DNA of 64,000 bases from Nocardia neocaledoniensis (GTDB lineage: Bacteria > Actinomycetota > Actinomycetes > Mycobacteriales > Mycobacteriaceae), in NCBI RefSeq assembly GCF_003182135.1, contig NZ_QGTL01000001.1, forward strand, positions 806,001-870,000, given 5' to 3'. The position numbers were made by a program, and so were the translations under genes. The notes beneath the pieces are model-generated. The model had not been told where the DNA came from and ran no database searches. It saw only the letters and a program-made list of their open reading frames with translations. Positions 19,568-27,789 of this stretch are shown piece by piece; position 1 is the stretch's first letter, and every line of letters starts with the position of its first letter.

Positions 19568-21166
19568 TCAGGCCAGGTCGACCAGGACGACCTTGGCGGC
19601 GCCGACGGCCTCGGCGATCGCGGTCTGCACCTCGGCGGGCACCTCGCGGTTGACGCGCAGCACCACGGTGGCGCCCTCGGCGTCCACGTCCTGGCTCAGC
19701 TGCGCGGCCAGGATGTCGATCTCGGCCTCGCCCAGCTTGGTGCCGATCTTGCCCAGCGCGCCCGGCTTGTCGCTGTAGTTCAGCACGGCCAGGTTCAGGC
19801 CCTCGGCACGCATGTCGTAGTTGCGACCGTTGATGTTGACGATCTTCTCGACCAGGTTCGGCTCGGTCAGGGTGCCTGCCACGTTCAGGGTCGAGCCGTC
19901 GCCGAACACGGCGCGCAGGTCGACGACGCTGCGGTGGTTCGGGCTCTCGGTGGCGGTGGTGACCTCGGCGGTGATGCCGCGCTCCTTGGCCAGCGCCGGG
20001 GCGTTGACGAAGGTGACCTGATCCTCGACCAGCGCCGAGAACACACCGCGCAGTGCGGACAGCTCCAGCACGGCCACGTCCTGCGAGGCCAGCTCACCAC
20101 GGACCTGCACCTCGACGCTGACGGGCAGCTCGTTGGCGATGGCACCCAGCAGCGCGCCCTGCTTGCGGACCACGTCCAGCCACGGCGCGACGACGTCGTT
20201 GACGGCGCCACCGGTGACGTTCACGGCGCCCGGCACGAACTCACCGGCCAGCGCCAGCAGCACCGACTTGGCGACATCGGTGCCCGCGCGGTCCTGGGCC
20301 TCGGCGGTGGAGGCGCCCAGGTGCGGGGTCACGACGACCTCGGGCAGCTCGAACAGCGGGCTGTCGGTGCACGGCTCGGTCTCGAACACGTCCAGGCCGG
20401 CGGCACGCACGTGGCCGGACTTGATCGCGTCGGCCAGCGCCTGCTCGTCGATCAGGCCACCGCGCGCGGCGTTGACGATGATGACGCCCGGCTTGGTCTT
20501 GGCCAGGGTCTCGGCGTTGAGCATGCCCTTGGTCTCGGGGGTCTTGGGCAGGTGGATCGAGATGAAGTCGGCGCGCTCGAGCACCTCTTCCAGGCTCAGC
20601 AGCTCGATGCCCAGCTGGGCGGCGCGCGCGGGCGAGGTGTAGGGGTCGTAGGCGACGATCTTGGTCTCGAACGCGGCGAGACGCTGCGCGAACAGCTGGC
20701 CGATGCGGCCGAGGCCGATGACGCCGACGGTCTTGCCGAGGATCTCGACACCGTTGAACTTGCTGCGCTTCCAGGTCTTCTCGCGCAGGGTGGCGTCGGC
20801 GGCCGGGATCTGGCGCGCGGCGGCGAGCAGCAGGGTGACGGCGTGCTCGGCGGCGGTGTGGATGTTGGAGGTCGGGGCGTTGACGACCATCACGCCACGC
20901 TCGGTGGCGGCGGGCACGTCGACGTTGTCGAGGCCGACGCCGGCACGGGCGACGATCTGGAGCTTCTTGCCCGCCTCGAGCACCTCGGCGTCGACGGTGG
21001 TCGCGGAACGCACGAGCAGCGCGTCGGCCTCGGGCACCGCGGCGAGCAGGGCCGGGCGGTCGGGGCCGTCGACCCAGCGAACCTCGACACCGTCACCGAG
21101 CGCGTCGACGGTCGACTGGGCGAGCTTGTCGGCGATCAGAACTACAGGACGGCCTGCTTGGCTCAC
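19568..21166 (-). CDS. serA: D-3-phosphoglycerate dehydrogenase
   Basis: First step of serine synthesis, oxidising 3-phosphoglycerate. About 532 residues: N-terminal substrate/NAD domains (GLGRIGQLFAQRL; FISIHLPKTPETKG; NAARGGLIDEQAL; HLGASTAEAQDRAG with the active-site His), then the intervening ASB domain and a C-terminal ACT domain that binds serine, the long type-I architecture of mycobacteria. The GTG start before SQAGRPVVLIADKLA is chosen because this is where the family begins; AGGAG lies upstream. It is a single-gene unit ended by its own terminator. Confidence 0.96.
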   Translation of the reverse strand: MSQAGRPVVLIADKLAQSTVDALGDGVEVRWVDGPDRPALLAAVPEADALLVRSATTVDAEVLEAGKKLQIVARAGVGLDNVDVPAATERGVMVVNAPTSNIHTAAEHAVTLLLAAARQIPAADATLREKTWKRSKFNGVEILGKTVGVIGLGRIGQLFAQRLAAFETKIVAYDPYTSPARAAQLGIELLSLEEVLERADFISIHLPKTPETKGMLNAETLAKTKPGVIIVNAARGGLIDEQALADAIKSGHVRAAGLDVFETEPCTDSPLFELPEVVVTPHLGASTAEAQDRAGTDVAKSVLLALAGEFVPGAVNVTGGAVNDVVAPWLDVVRKQGALLGAIANELPVSVEVQVRGELASQDVAVLELSALRGVFSALVEDQVTFVNAPALAKERGITAEVTTATESPNHRSVVDLRAVFGDGSTLNVAGTLTEPNLVEKIVNINGRNYDMRAEGLNLAVLNYSDKPGALGKIGTKLGEAEIDILAAQLSQDVDAEGATVVLRVNREVPAEVQTAIAEAVGAAKVVLVDLA

Positions 21167-21298
21167 TGTGGGGTACTCCTGGGGAAGAAAGGGGTCGGCA
21201 GTTACCGCCGACCAGGATAGTCGGCGAGGTTCGGTTGCCCTTACCCCCCTGCCGAAAACCGGGTGAACCCTGGGCGTCGCGCCGCCTACCATCACGCC

Positions 21299-22108
21299 AT
21301 GTCCCTGCGCACCGTCCCCGCCTCGATGGATCCGGCCGTGGTGGCCGCCGTCGACACCGAGCTCGACCGGGTGGCGGCCGAGCACGGTGTCACCATCCGC
21401 CTGGCCATCGAAAGCGGCAGCCGTGCTTGGGGTTTCCCCTCGCCGGACTCCGACTACGACTGTCGCTTCGTCTACGTGGCGGGCCTGGAAACCTATCTGT
21501 CGCCGTGGCGCACGCGGGACGTGATCGAGACCCCGCTGGTGGGGCTGCTCGATGTGAACGGCTGGGATCTGGCCAAGGCGTTGCGCCTGCTCGTGCAGGG
21601 CAACGCGGTGCTGATCGAGTGGCTGATGTCACCCATCGTCTATCGCGGCGACGCGGCGTTTCGCGCCCGGCTGCGCGAGGTGGCGGCCGAGGTGGCCGAT
21701 CGCGACCGGGTGGCGCGGCACTACCTGCACCTGGGCGCGCGTCAGTACGCGCTGTTCGAGCGCAACGGCGGCTTGAAGAAGGTGTTCTACGCGCTGCGGC
21801 CCGCGATGGCGCTGCGCTGGTTGCGCGAGCATCCCGGCGCTGCGGTGGCGCCGATGCATCTGCCCACGCTGCTGGCCGAGTGCGAACTGCCCGCCGACTT
21901 CGTCGCCGCGGTCACCGAGCTGACGGATCTGAAGTCGCGGACCAGGGAAATGGGCACCGGCGCGGTCCCGGCTCCGATCGCGGCCTTCATCCGTGCCGAA
22001 TTCGACACGGCGACAGCGGTGTTCGCCTCCCGCGACCCCCGCGACCTGACCGCGGCGCGGGCGATCACCGACGAGTTCTTCCGCGCGGAGGCCCTCGCGG
22101 CGGGCTGA
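21299..22108 (+). CDS. Nucleotidyltransferase of the RlaP (PF10127) type
   Basis: A 269-residue protein of the DNA polymerase beta nucleotidyltransferase superfamily. The active-site strand and metal ligands are visible as ESGSRAWGFPSPDSDYDCRFVYV (GS...DSDYD). This combination, followed by a helical region with GLLDVNGWDLAKALRLL and LIEWLMSP, is typical of COG3541/RlaP-like proteins, some of which work next to RNA ligases in RNA repair. No ligase gene is nearby here, so its target is unknown. The ATG at 21299 is preferred over one 12 codons earlier because conservation begins with it. It is divergent from serA. Confidence 0.85.
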   Translation: MSLRTVPASMDPAVVAAVDTELDRVAAEHGVTIRLAIESGSRAWGFPSPDSDYDCRFVYVAGLETYLSPWRTRDVIETPLVGLLDVNGWDLAKALRLLVQGNAVLIEWLMSPIVYRGDAAFRARLREVAAEVADRDRVARHYLHLGARQYALFERNGGLKKVFYALRPAMALRWLREHPGAAVAPMHLPTLLAECELPADFVAAVTELTDLKSRTREMGTGAVPAPIAAFIRAEFDTATAVFASRDPRDLTAARAITDEFFRAEALAAG

Positions 22109-22130
22109 CGAGACCCCCGGAACGCAGAAA

Positions 22131-22153
22131 CTCCGCACCGGTCCGGTGCGGAG
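22131..22153. terminator. Stem-loop between RlaP-like gene and cspA
   Basis: Perfect 10-bp stem CTCCGCACCG / CGGTGCGGAG with a 3-nt loop between convergent genes; probably serves both. Confidence 0.75.
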
Positions 22154-22183
22154 CTTCAACTCATACGCTGGTCAGCGCAGGAA

Positions 22184-22387
22184 CTAGATGACGCGAACGT
22201 CCTGCGCCTGCGGGCCCTTCTGGCCCTGACCGATCTCGAACTCCACACGCTGACCCTCGTCGAGGGAGCGGAAGCCCGAGCCGCTAACAGCCGAGTAGTG
22301 CACGAAGACGTCGGGTCCGCCGCCGTCCTGCGCGATGAAGCCGAAGCCCTTCTCGCTGTTGAACCACTTCACAATGCCCTGAGCCAT
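22184..22387 (-). CDS. cspA: Cold-shock protein, CspA family
   Basis: Single OB-fold nucleic-acid chaperone of 67 residues, the family's exact length. RNP1 (KGFGFIAQ) and RNP2 (VFVHYSAV) motifs are intact after [12 protein letters not shown]. The start is set by AGAAGG about 8 nt upstream. A second, more diverged cold-shock gene lies 1.5 kb away on the same strand. Promoter and 5' leader must lie in the 390-bp gap upstream. Confidence 0.96.
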   Translation of the reverse strand: MAQGIVKWFNSEKGFGFIAQDGGGPDVFVHYSAVSGSGFRSLDEGQRVEFEIGQGQKGPQAQDVRVI

Positions 22388-22780
22388 TTCTAAACCTTCT
22401 GTAGACGAGCCAGGTCCTAATAGTCCGGTCCCGGTCTCCCCAACAACAATGCCATGATCCGACGAATTCAGCCACACCCGTCTCGGTCGACTGTGAGGAA
22501 CCCAACGCCGACCCGCCGAAGGCTGGGACGCTCACACACTCCATGCCGGATGCTCGGCGTATGCCGAGGTGGTAGCGGCGCGGATGCCACATTCTCCGCG
22601 CGCATCCGGTGAAACCGACCGCCCCGCTTCACCATCGATTCCTCTATGCCCCGCGAGCGGCACGGCGTCACCGCCCCTAGAAATTTGACGAAACCCAGTA
22701 CGGCAAATTTTCTACCAGCGTATTTTCCGTGTTCGTGAGGCAGTGAACACCTCGCGGAGTAGCGCGCAAGGGAGCAGATA
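22388..22780. other. Intergenic region between cspA and the MHYT gene
   Basis: About 390 bp without a convincing gene. It must contain the divergent promoters and the leader of cspA. On the plus strand TTGACG at 22685-22690 could be a -35 element for the MHYT gene, but the -10 is not clear. I see no repeat or known RNA. Confidence 0.4.
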
Positions 22781-23563
22781 GTGCTGGACATCAACCATTT
22801 CACTTACGGCTGGATCACCCCGCTGCTGGCCTATCTCATGTCCGTCCTCGGGTCGATGCTGGCGCTACGTTGCATGGTTCGCTCGCGCGCCTCCGGTAAC
22901 CACGGCGGCTGGCTGACGGCGGCCGCCATCGCACTCGGCGGTACCGGAATCTGGGTCATGCATTTCATCGCGATGCTCGGTTTCTCCGTGCACGGCGCGA
23001 CCATCCGATACAACGTGCCGATCACCCTGTTCAGTGCCGCGGTCGCGATGGCGGTGGTGTGGCTGGGCCTGTCGATCGTGGTGCGCCGCAGCTGGGACAG
23101 CGCCGCGCTGCCGGTCGGCGGCACGATCACCGGTCTCGGAGTCGGCGCGATGCACTACGCCGGCATGTACGCGATGAAGACCGACATCGAGATCGTCTAC
23201 GACCCGCTGGTGGTGGCGTTGTCGATGGTGATCGCGGTGGTCGCCGCGACGGCCGCGCTGTGGTTCGCCCTGCACATCCACGGCATCATGGCGACGATCG
23301 GCGCCGCCCTGCTCATGGGCGTGGCGGTCACCGGCATGCACTACACCGGCATGTTCTCGATGAGCGCGCACACCAGCGCCCATGTCGCCCACGCCGCGGG
23401 CGCGACCGCGTCCCAGCTGCTCACTCCGCTGATCGTCAGCATCAGCATGGTCACCATGATCCTGCTGATGCAGGTCGGCATCACCGAGGCGGAGGACCCC
23501 AACCTGACCAGGCCCGTCCACGGCCAGCGCGCCAGTCGCTTCTGGCCGAGCGGCCAGAACTGA
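22781..23563 (+). CDS. Stand-alone MHYT-domain integral membrane sensor
   Basis: A 260-residue membrane protein with about seven helices. Three copies of the MHYT signature are present at helix ends: MHFIAM, MHYAGM and MHYTGM, plus matching conserved GTGIWVMHF context. MHYT domains are thought to bind copper and to sense O2, CO or NO; they are usually fused to GGDEF/EAL or kinase domains. Here no output domain follows, only a polar tail of about 30 residues. Start is GTG with GGGAG upstream. The small membrane-protein gene 92 bp downstream may be its partner. Confidence 0.88.
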   Translation: MLDINHFTYGWITPLLAYLMSVLGSMLALRCMVRSRASGNHGGWLTAAAIALGGTGIWVMHFIAMLGFSVHGATIRYNVPITLFSAAVAMAVVWLGLSIVVRRSWDSAALPVGGTITGLGVGAMHYAGMYAMKTDIEIVYDPLVVALSMVIAVVAATAALWFALHIHGIMATIGAALLMGVAVTGMHYTGMFSMSAHTSAHVAHAAGATASQLLTPLIVSISMVTMILLMQVGITEAEDPNLTRPVHGQRASRFWPSGQN

Positions 23564-23654
23564 CGCCCGAACTTGTCGTACCCCGCTGGGACAATCAGGA
23601 GGTAGCGAATCACCGGCCGAGCCCGGGCTCGGCCGAGTCTCACCGGGGGTCAAC

Positions 23655-23930
23655 TTGCTGAATCTCATCATCGTGGCCGCGCTCTGTGCCGGGATCGGCG
23701 CTGTCGCCCTGCTCGCCGCCTCGATCGCCGAATCCCGCGCGACCGACGCCCTGACCGCCTCGCACACCGCGTCGCATTTCATCGGCGACGGCAACCCCAC
23801 GGGCAGCTTCTTCGTCCTGCGGGCCCGCCACGACCGGTTGCATCGGCTCAGCACCCGGCTGTTGGCCGTGTGCGCGGTCGCTGCGCTGGCCGCGACCGGG
23901 TTCGCGATCTACGCCGTCGCCGTCTACTGA
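23655..23930 (+). CDS. Small two-helix membrane protein
   Basis: A 91-residue protein that I do not recognise: helix 1 at about 2-25, a polar middle with AESRATDALTAS and HDRLHRLSTR, helix 2 at about 67-91 reaching the C-terminus. The start is a TTG (23655) after GGGGG; no better in-frame start is visible. It is probably cotranscribed with the MHYT gene. Its stop lies 3 bp from the convergent second cold-shock gene. Confidence 0.6.
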   Translation: MLNLIIVAALCAGIGAVALLAASIAESRATDALTASHTASHFIGDGNPTGSFFVLRARHDRLHRLSTRLLAVCAVAALAATGFAIYAVAVY

Positions 23931-23933
23931 CCG

Positions 23934-24137
23934 CTAGAGGACCCGGACGTGGTGCGCTTCCGGACCACGCCGGGTCTCCCTGACATCGAATTCCACCCGC
24001 TGACCGGCTCGCAGGGTGCGGAAACCCGCACCGACGAGGTCGGTGTACTCGACGAAGATCTCGGCCCCGCCCGCGTCCGGGGTGATGAACCCGAATCCCT
24101 TGCCGCTGTCGAACCAGCTCACCACGCCGCTCGCCAT
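23934..24137 (-). CDS. Diverged cold-shock-domain protein
   Basis: A 67-residue OB-fold protein. RNP1 is intact (KGFGFITP) but RNP2 is altered: the usual VFVHxS reads IFVEYTDL, replacing the RNA-stacking His by Glu. Compared with the copy at 22.2 kb it starts SWFDSGKGFGF rather than [11 protein letters not shown]. It probably still binds single-stranded nucleic acid, possibly with different affinity. ATG at 24137. Confidence 0.9.
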   Translation of the reverse strand: MASGVVSWFDSGKGFGFITPDAGGAEIFVEYTDLVGAGFRTLRAGQRVEFDVRETRRGPEAHHVRVL

Positions 24138-24407
24138 CGACCAGCCTTCCGAATCATTTGCCTGACATGCTGATTCGTCCATGGTCGCATGCCCGGGCCG
24201 CCCGCCCCGCGCGCCGGGTGACCGGGTGCCGTCGCGACACGTTCGTTGGCCGCGCCGAGGAGCCGATCGCGGGCCCGCGACCTCGATAGACTCCCGCATG
24301 GTCTCTCCTGGACTGACGCCTCGGCCGGATCGGAGATTCGTGCACACAGACGAGCAGCGGCGCGCGACGAACCGCGACACCCGGCCGCGCGCCGCGGCGG
24401 GCATCCC

Positions 24408-25697
24408 ATGAAGTTCCCCACCCGCGGCGAGGTCCGCACCACCGCCGAAGCGCTGACGGTGTTCGTCGCGGCGTCGGTCGCGGTGCTGGCCATCATGCTG
24501 CCGATCAGTTTCGCCGCACTGGCGTCCTCGCGCCGACTGGACCTGCTGGTGTTCAACATCCCTCGCGCGATGACCGGTGGCGCATTCGTCGCGGTCATCA
24601 CCGCGGCGATCACCGTGGCGGTCGGCAGTGCCCGCACGGCAAGGTGGACGGCGCTGATCGCGCTGTCCGGGATTCTGCTGAGCCACCTGGCGCTCGCCCC
24701 GAACAGTGATCCCACCCAGGTCACCGGGCTCTCGCTGGCCACCCTGAATTTCGTCGACGCCCTGTTGGCCGGCGCGGCGCTCGGCGCGCTGGCGGTCGCG
24801 GTCTGGGACGAGCCGCCGCTGCGGACCGTCTTCCTGTTCGCCGTGCCGAGCGCGACCGTCCTCGGCGATCTCACCGAGACGCCCACCGACAAGTCCTCGG
24901 CGGGATTCGCCGGCGTCCTCGCGGGCACGCTGCCGCTGTGGTTCATCGGCGCCAGCGTGCTCGCGCTCGGCTACTTCGCGATCACGGCCGAGACCCGACC
25001 GCACCGCCTCCTCGACACCGCGATCCCGCTGGCGCCGGTGTTCGCCGCGGTCATCGCGTTCTCGACCATTCTGACGACGTCACTGGCGTTGGCCGACAGC
25101 AAACCTCACGTGCTGCCCCTGCTTCTCGGCGCCGTGGTGGTCGTCGCGGCGGCCACCGTGGCGGCGCTGATCTTGCCCGAGCGCGACGGCGTGCTGGTGT
25201 TGTTGATGACCGGCTTCGCCGTCACGGGCAGTCTCGTCATCACCCTGCCGCGCTCGGGGTGGATCGACATGGGCACCGTGGTCGCGGTCGGTGCCGGACT
25301 GCTGGCGGGCCGGCGCGGTCCGCGTCCCCTGTTCGCCGCGGCCGCCGTCGTCGCGCTGGCCGTGTTCGTCCTCGCCACCGATGTGATCGAGCCACCGGCG
25401 AACTGGATCGCCGCGCTCGGTTGCCTCGCTCTCGGCGCGGTCTGCGGCTACTGCGTCGGCTGCGCCGTCCCCGCGAGCCCGGCCTCGGCCACCGTCGGCC
25501 TCTCGATCCTGTTCGTCCCGTCCCTCGGTGTCGCCCTGAGCGACAACCGCTTCGGCCACCTGGCCTACTCGTCGACCTGGTACCGCACCGCCGACGTCCA
25601 TCGCGACGCGACGCCGGCGGTCATCGCCCTGGTGATGGCCTGCTGCTGCGCCGTCGTCATCGCCCTGCTCCTCCGCCACCGCCCCGAACCGAGCTGA
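24408..25697 (+). CDS. Polytopic membrane protein, function unknown
   Basis: A 429-residue, very hydrophobic protein with about 11-12 predicted helices and short loops, starting with a short charged segment (MKFPTRGEVRTTAEA). I recognise no transporter motif. The helices are rich in Ala/Val/Leu/Thr and the last loop contains a cysteine cluster (VCGYCVGC). Start chosen at ATG 24408, where hydrophobic structure begins. The gap upstream (24138-24407) holds no other gene. It is convergent with, and directly abuts, the Nudix gene. Confidence 0.7.
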   Translation: MKFPTRGEVRTTAEALTVFVAASVAVLAIMLPISFAALASSRRLDLLVFNIPRAMTGGAFVAVITAAITVAVGSARTARWTALIALSGILLSHLALAPNSDPTQVTGLSLATLNFVDALLAGAALGALAVAVWDEPPLRTVFLFAVPSATVLGDLTETPTDKSSAGFAGVLAGTLPLWFIGASVLALGYFAITAETRPHRLLDTAIPLAPVFAAVIAFSTILTTSLALADSKPHVLPLLLGAVVVVAAATVAALILPERDGVLVLLMTGFAVTGSLVITLPRSGWIDMGTVVAVGAGLLAGRRGPRPLFAAAAVVALAVFVLATDVIEPPANWIAALGCLALGAVCGYCVGCAVPASPASATVGLSILFVPSLGVALSDNRFGHLAYSSTWYRTADVHRDATPAVIALVMACCCAVVIALLLRHRPEPS

Positions 25698-26129
25698 TCA
25701 GGCGTCCTGCCACCCGAATTCGGCGAACGTCCGCCCGGCCACCACGGCGTCGAGCGCGACACGGCAGTACTCCACCATGTCCGCGGGCAATTCACCGACG
25801 GCGAACCAGCGCAGTTCCGAACACTTGTCCGGCTCACGATTGCTCACCTCGCCCCGCCATCGCCGCACGACGAAGAACATCTGCACCCGTTCGTGACTGT
25901 GCAGCACATGCGCGAATTTCACGTCCCCCGCGGCGATCTCGACCCCGACCTCTTCGCCCGCCTCCCGGATCAGCCCCGCGACCGCCGTCTCCCCCGCCTC
26001 GAGATGACCCGCGGGCACGTGGAACAACCCGTCACCGAACCCGGTCCCGAGTCTGCGCCCCAACAGCACCCGGCCGTCCGCGTCGAGCAACACCAGATGA
26101 ACCCCGACGAGCACCCGATACTTCGCCAC
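25698..26129 (-). CDS. Nudix hydrolase
   Basis: A 143-residue single-domain Nudix pyrophosphohydrolase with a complete Nudix box (GHLEAGETAVAGLIREAGEEVGV, about residues 41-63). The N-terminus KYRVLVGVHLVLLDADGRVLLGRR and C-terminal EPDKCSELRWFAVGELP resemble MutT-like dNTP or nucleotide-sugar hydrolases; substrate not predictable. It ends exactly at the stop of the convergent membrane-protein gene and faces another membrane-protein gene 66 bp away. Confidence 0.92.
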   Translation of the reverse strand: MAKYRVLVGVHLVLLDADGRVLLGRRLGTGFGDGLFHVPAGHLEAGETAVAGLIREAGEEVGVEIAAGDVKFAHVLHSHERVQMFFVVRRWRGEVSNREPDKCSELRWFAVGELPADMVEYCRVALDAVVAGRTFAEFGWQDA

Positions 26130-26195
26130 TGTGACAGCCTACCGAGAACCGCCAGAGCGCCCCTATCACAGCCGATTTCGGGGTATACCCAGTGC

Positions 26196-26840
26196 ATGAG
26201 TTTCCCGGTGACCTTCGGGCTCGCCCAGATCGGCCTGCTCCTCCTGATCGCCCTCGCCCTCGCCCTGCTGGTCGCCGCGGTGCTCGCGGCCCGGCGCCAC
26301 CGCGGCCCGAAAGCCGTCGCCGCCCGTGGCCTCCCCGGTCTGGCACTACTCCTGGTGGCCGTCCTCCTGCTCTGGATCGCCACCCTCCTCCAGACCTACC
26401 TCGGCCTCACCGGCGAGATCAAGGCCGCCCACGTCATCGCGAAACCCGTTGCCGGACAAGACGCCCAACTCGACATCGAACTCACCCTGTTCAGCGAGGA
26501 CGGCGCTCCCGACACCACCTCGACCCACCGCGTCGAAGGCAACCTCTGGGTCCTCCAAGCCAACATCGTCGAACTCCACCCCTGGGTCAACGCCCTAGGC
26601 TTCCACTCCGGCTACAAGATCTCCCGCCTCTACGGCCAACGCCTCGACGGCAAGTCCCCCACCCAGGACCACCTCTTCCTCAACGGCGGCGACCGAGACT
26701 TCTTCGAAGACATGAACTCCGGATCCTGGTACACCTCCCCCTTCGTCAAGTCCGCCTACGGCAACGCCGTCATCGCCACCCCCGGCGAATACGACGTCCT
26801 CATCTCGAGGGATGCGATCAAGGTGCGCCAGAGTTCGTGA
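26196..26840 (+). CDS. Membrane-anchored protein with two N-terminal helices
   Basis: A 214-residue protein that I do not recognise. Helix 1 (about 8-32) and helix 2 (about 47-68) are separated by a short basic loop (AARRHRGPKAVAARG), followed by an extracytoplasmic-looking domain of about 145 residues containing IAKPVAGQDAQLDIELTLF, a WVLQANIVELHPWVN segment and a C-terminal SPFVKSAYGNAVIATPGEYDVLISRD. It resembles, in outline, the conserved 'multidrug transporter' annotated small proteins of proteobacteria, but this is weak. It is convergent with hepT. Confidence 0.6.
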   Translation: MSFPVTFGLAQIGLLLLIALALALLVAAVLAARRHRGPKAVAARGLPGLALLLVAVLLLWIATLLQTYLGLTGEIKAAHVIAKPVAGQDAQLDIELTLFSEDGAPDTTSTHRVEGNLWVLQANIVELHPWVNALGFHSGYKISRLYGQRLDGKSPTQDHLFLNGGDRDFFEDMNSGSWYTSPFVKSAYGNAVIATPGEYDVLISRDAIKVRQSS

Positions 26841-26852
26841 GACTGCTCGTCC

Positions 26853-27212
26853 CTACTCTGCCGCCCATCGAGCACGCGCCACGTCGATCTCCGCCGCCAA
26901 GGACCGGTGGAGTTCGGAAGCATGCACATCGACGACCGCCCACACGATGTCGTCGTCTACGAGCCAATAGCTGTGCGCGATCCGATTGCGCATCCCCTTG
27001 ATGAGCCGCCATGGAACATCTGGATGGTCCGCCAGCCACTCTTCTCCGAGCCGGTCCAGATCGGCGGCAAGTCGAATCACGCTGTACTGGCATGCTCGGG
27101 CCACCGCGATATCGGCATCGAAGGCGGCGCGACCCCGCGCGGCGAGTTCGGCGATCTCCTTCAGCGTGGCCTCGACATAGAGCAGTCGCTGATCTGTCCG
27201 TTCGTCACTCAT
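26853..27212 (-). CDS. hepT: HepT-like HEPN-domain RNase toxin
   Basis: 119-residue DUF86/HEPN protein, toxin of a HEPN-MNT (type VII) toxin-antitoxin pair. The active-site motif R-x4-H-x-Y is complete (R75, H80, Y82 in RNRIAHSYW). Family members cleave tRNA or mRNA and are silenced when the MNT partner adds AMP to the tyrosine. Its ATG overlaps the stop of mntA by 4 nt, so the two are translationally coupled with the antitoxin made first. The toxin appears intact, with no sign of frameshift. Confidence 0.93.
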   Translation of the reverse strand: MSDERTDQRLLYVEATLKEIAELAARGRAAFDADIAVARACQYSVIRLAADLDRLGEEWLADHPDVPWRLIKGMRNRIAHSYWLVDDDIVWAVVDVHASELHRSLAAEIDVARARWAAE

Positions 27213-27739
27213 GCGGCGAAGGCGAGCCGCTTCGGACCGCGCTCGACGCCATGACGAAGCAGCTCGTTGGACTTCAGATCCACCGTCGTCACGACATCGA
27301 CCGGGCAACCGAGAAGTTCACCGAGCTCGGCGTCCAGCTCGAGAATGTCCAGCACCGAGGCCCCAGCCGCCAACTCCACGAGCAGATCCACATCCGAATC
27401 CGGCCGGTCCTCGCCACGGGCGACCGACCCGAACAACCACACATTGGCGACCGGGTAGCGGGCCAGCACGGCTTCGAATTCCGCCCGGTGCTCTTCGAGC
27501 AGCACGCTCGGACGAACAGCGTTCACCAACGATGTCCCCAGCCGGAACCCCGCGGCCGCCAGCAACTGCTCGACCATCGCAAACGACGGCTGCCGCCGCC
27601 CCGCCTCAACCGTGGCCACCGTCGACTGCGCAACCCCCGCACGCTTGGCCAGCTCACGCTGCGACAACCGCCTACGCCGCCGCGCCTCGTGCACCAACCG
27701 CCCGGCGGTTGTCTGCGGAGGGCTACCGGCCTCATTCAT
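27209..27739 (-). CDS. mntA: XRE-MNT fusion antitoxin (adenylyltransferase)
   Basis: 176 residues with two domains. Residues 11-66 are an XRE-type helix-turn-helix (LSQRELAKRAGVAQSTVATVEAG). Residues 75-176 are a minimal nucleotidyltransferase with the GSx10DxD motif (G104 S105, D116, D118 in LFGSVARGEDRPDSDVDLLVE region). Classical MntA lacks the DNA-binding domain; the fusion lets the antitoxin both AMPylate HepT and repress its own promoter. The ATG sits 8 bp from a perfect 20-bp palindrome that is the likely operator. It is transcribed in the same direction as the R-M-like cluster but has its own promoter space of 50 bp. Confidence 0.92.
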   Translation of the reverse strand: MNEAGSPPQTTAGRLVHEARRRRRLSQRELAKRAGVAQSTVATVEAGRRQPSFAMVEQLLAAAGFRLGTSLVNAVRPSVLLEEHRAEFEAVLARYPVANVWLFGSVARGEDRPDSDVDLLVELAAGASVLDILELDAELGELLGCPVDVVTTVDLKSNELLRHGVERGPKRLAFAA

Positions 27740-27746
27740 TCCCCTA

Positions 27747-27766
27747 TGATAGCGGATCCGCTATCA
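27747..27766. promoter_or_regulatory. Perfect 20-bp palindrome, operator of mntA-hepT
   Basis: TGATAGCGGATCCGCTATCA is identical to its own reverse complement and lies 8 bp before the mntA start codon, inside the 50-bp gap to the preceding operon. Its position and symmetry fit autorepression by the XRE domain of the antitoxin. Confidence 0.75.
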
Positions 27767-27789
27767 GGGCCCATACCTGCGGAGTCCGC

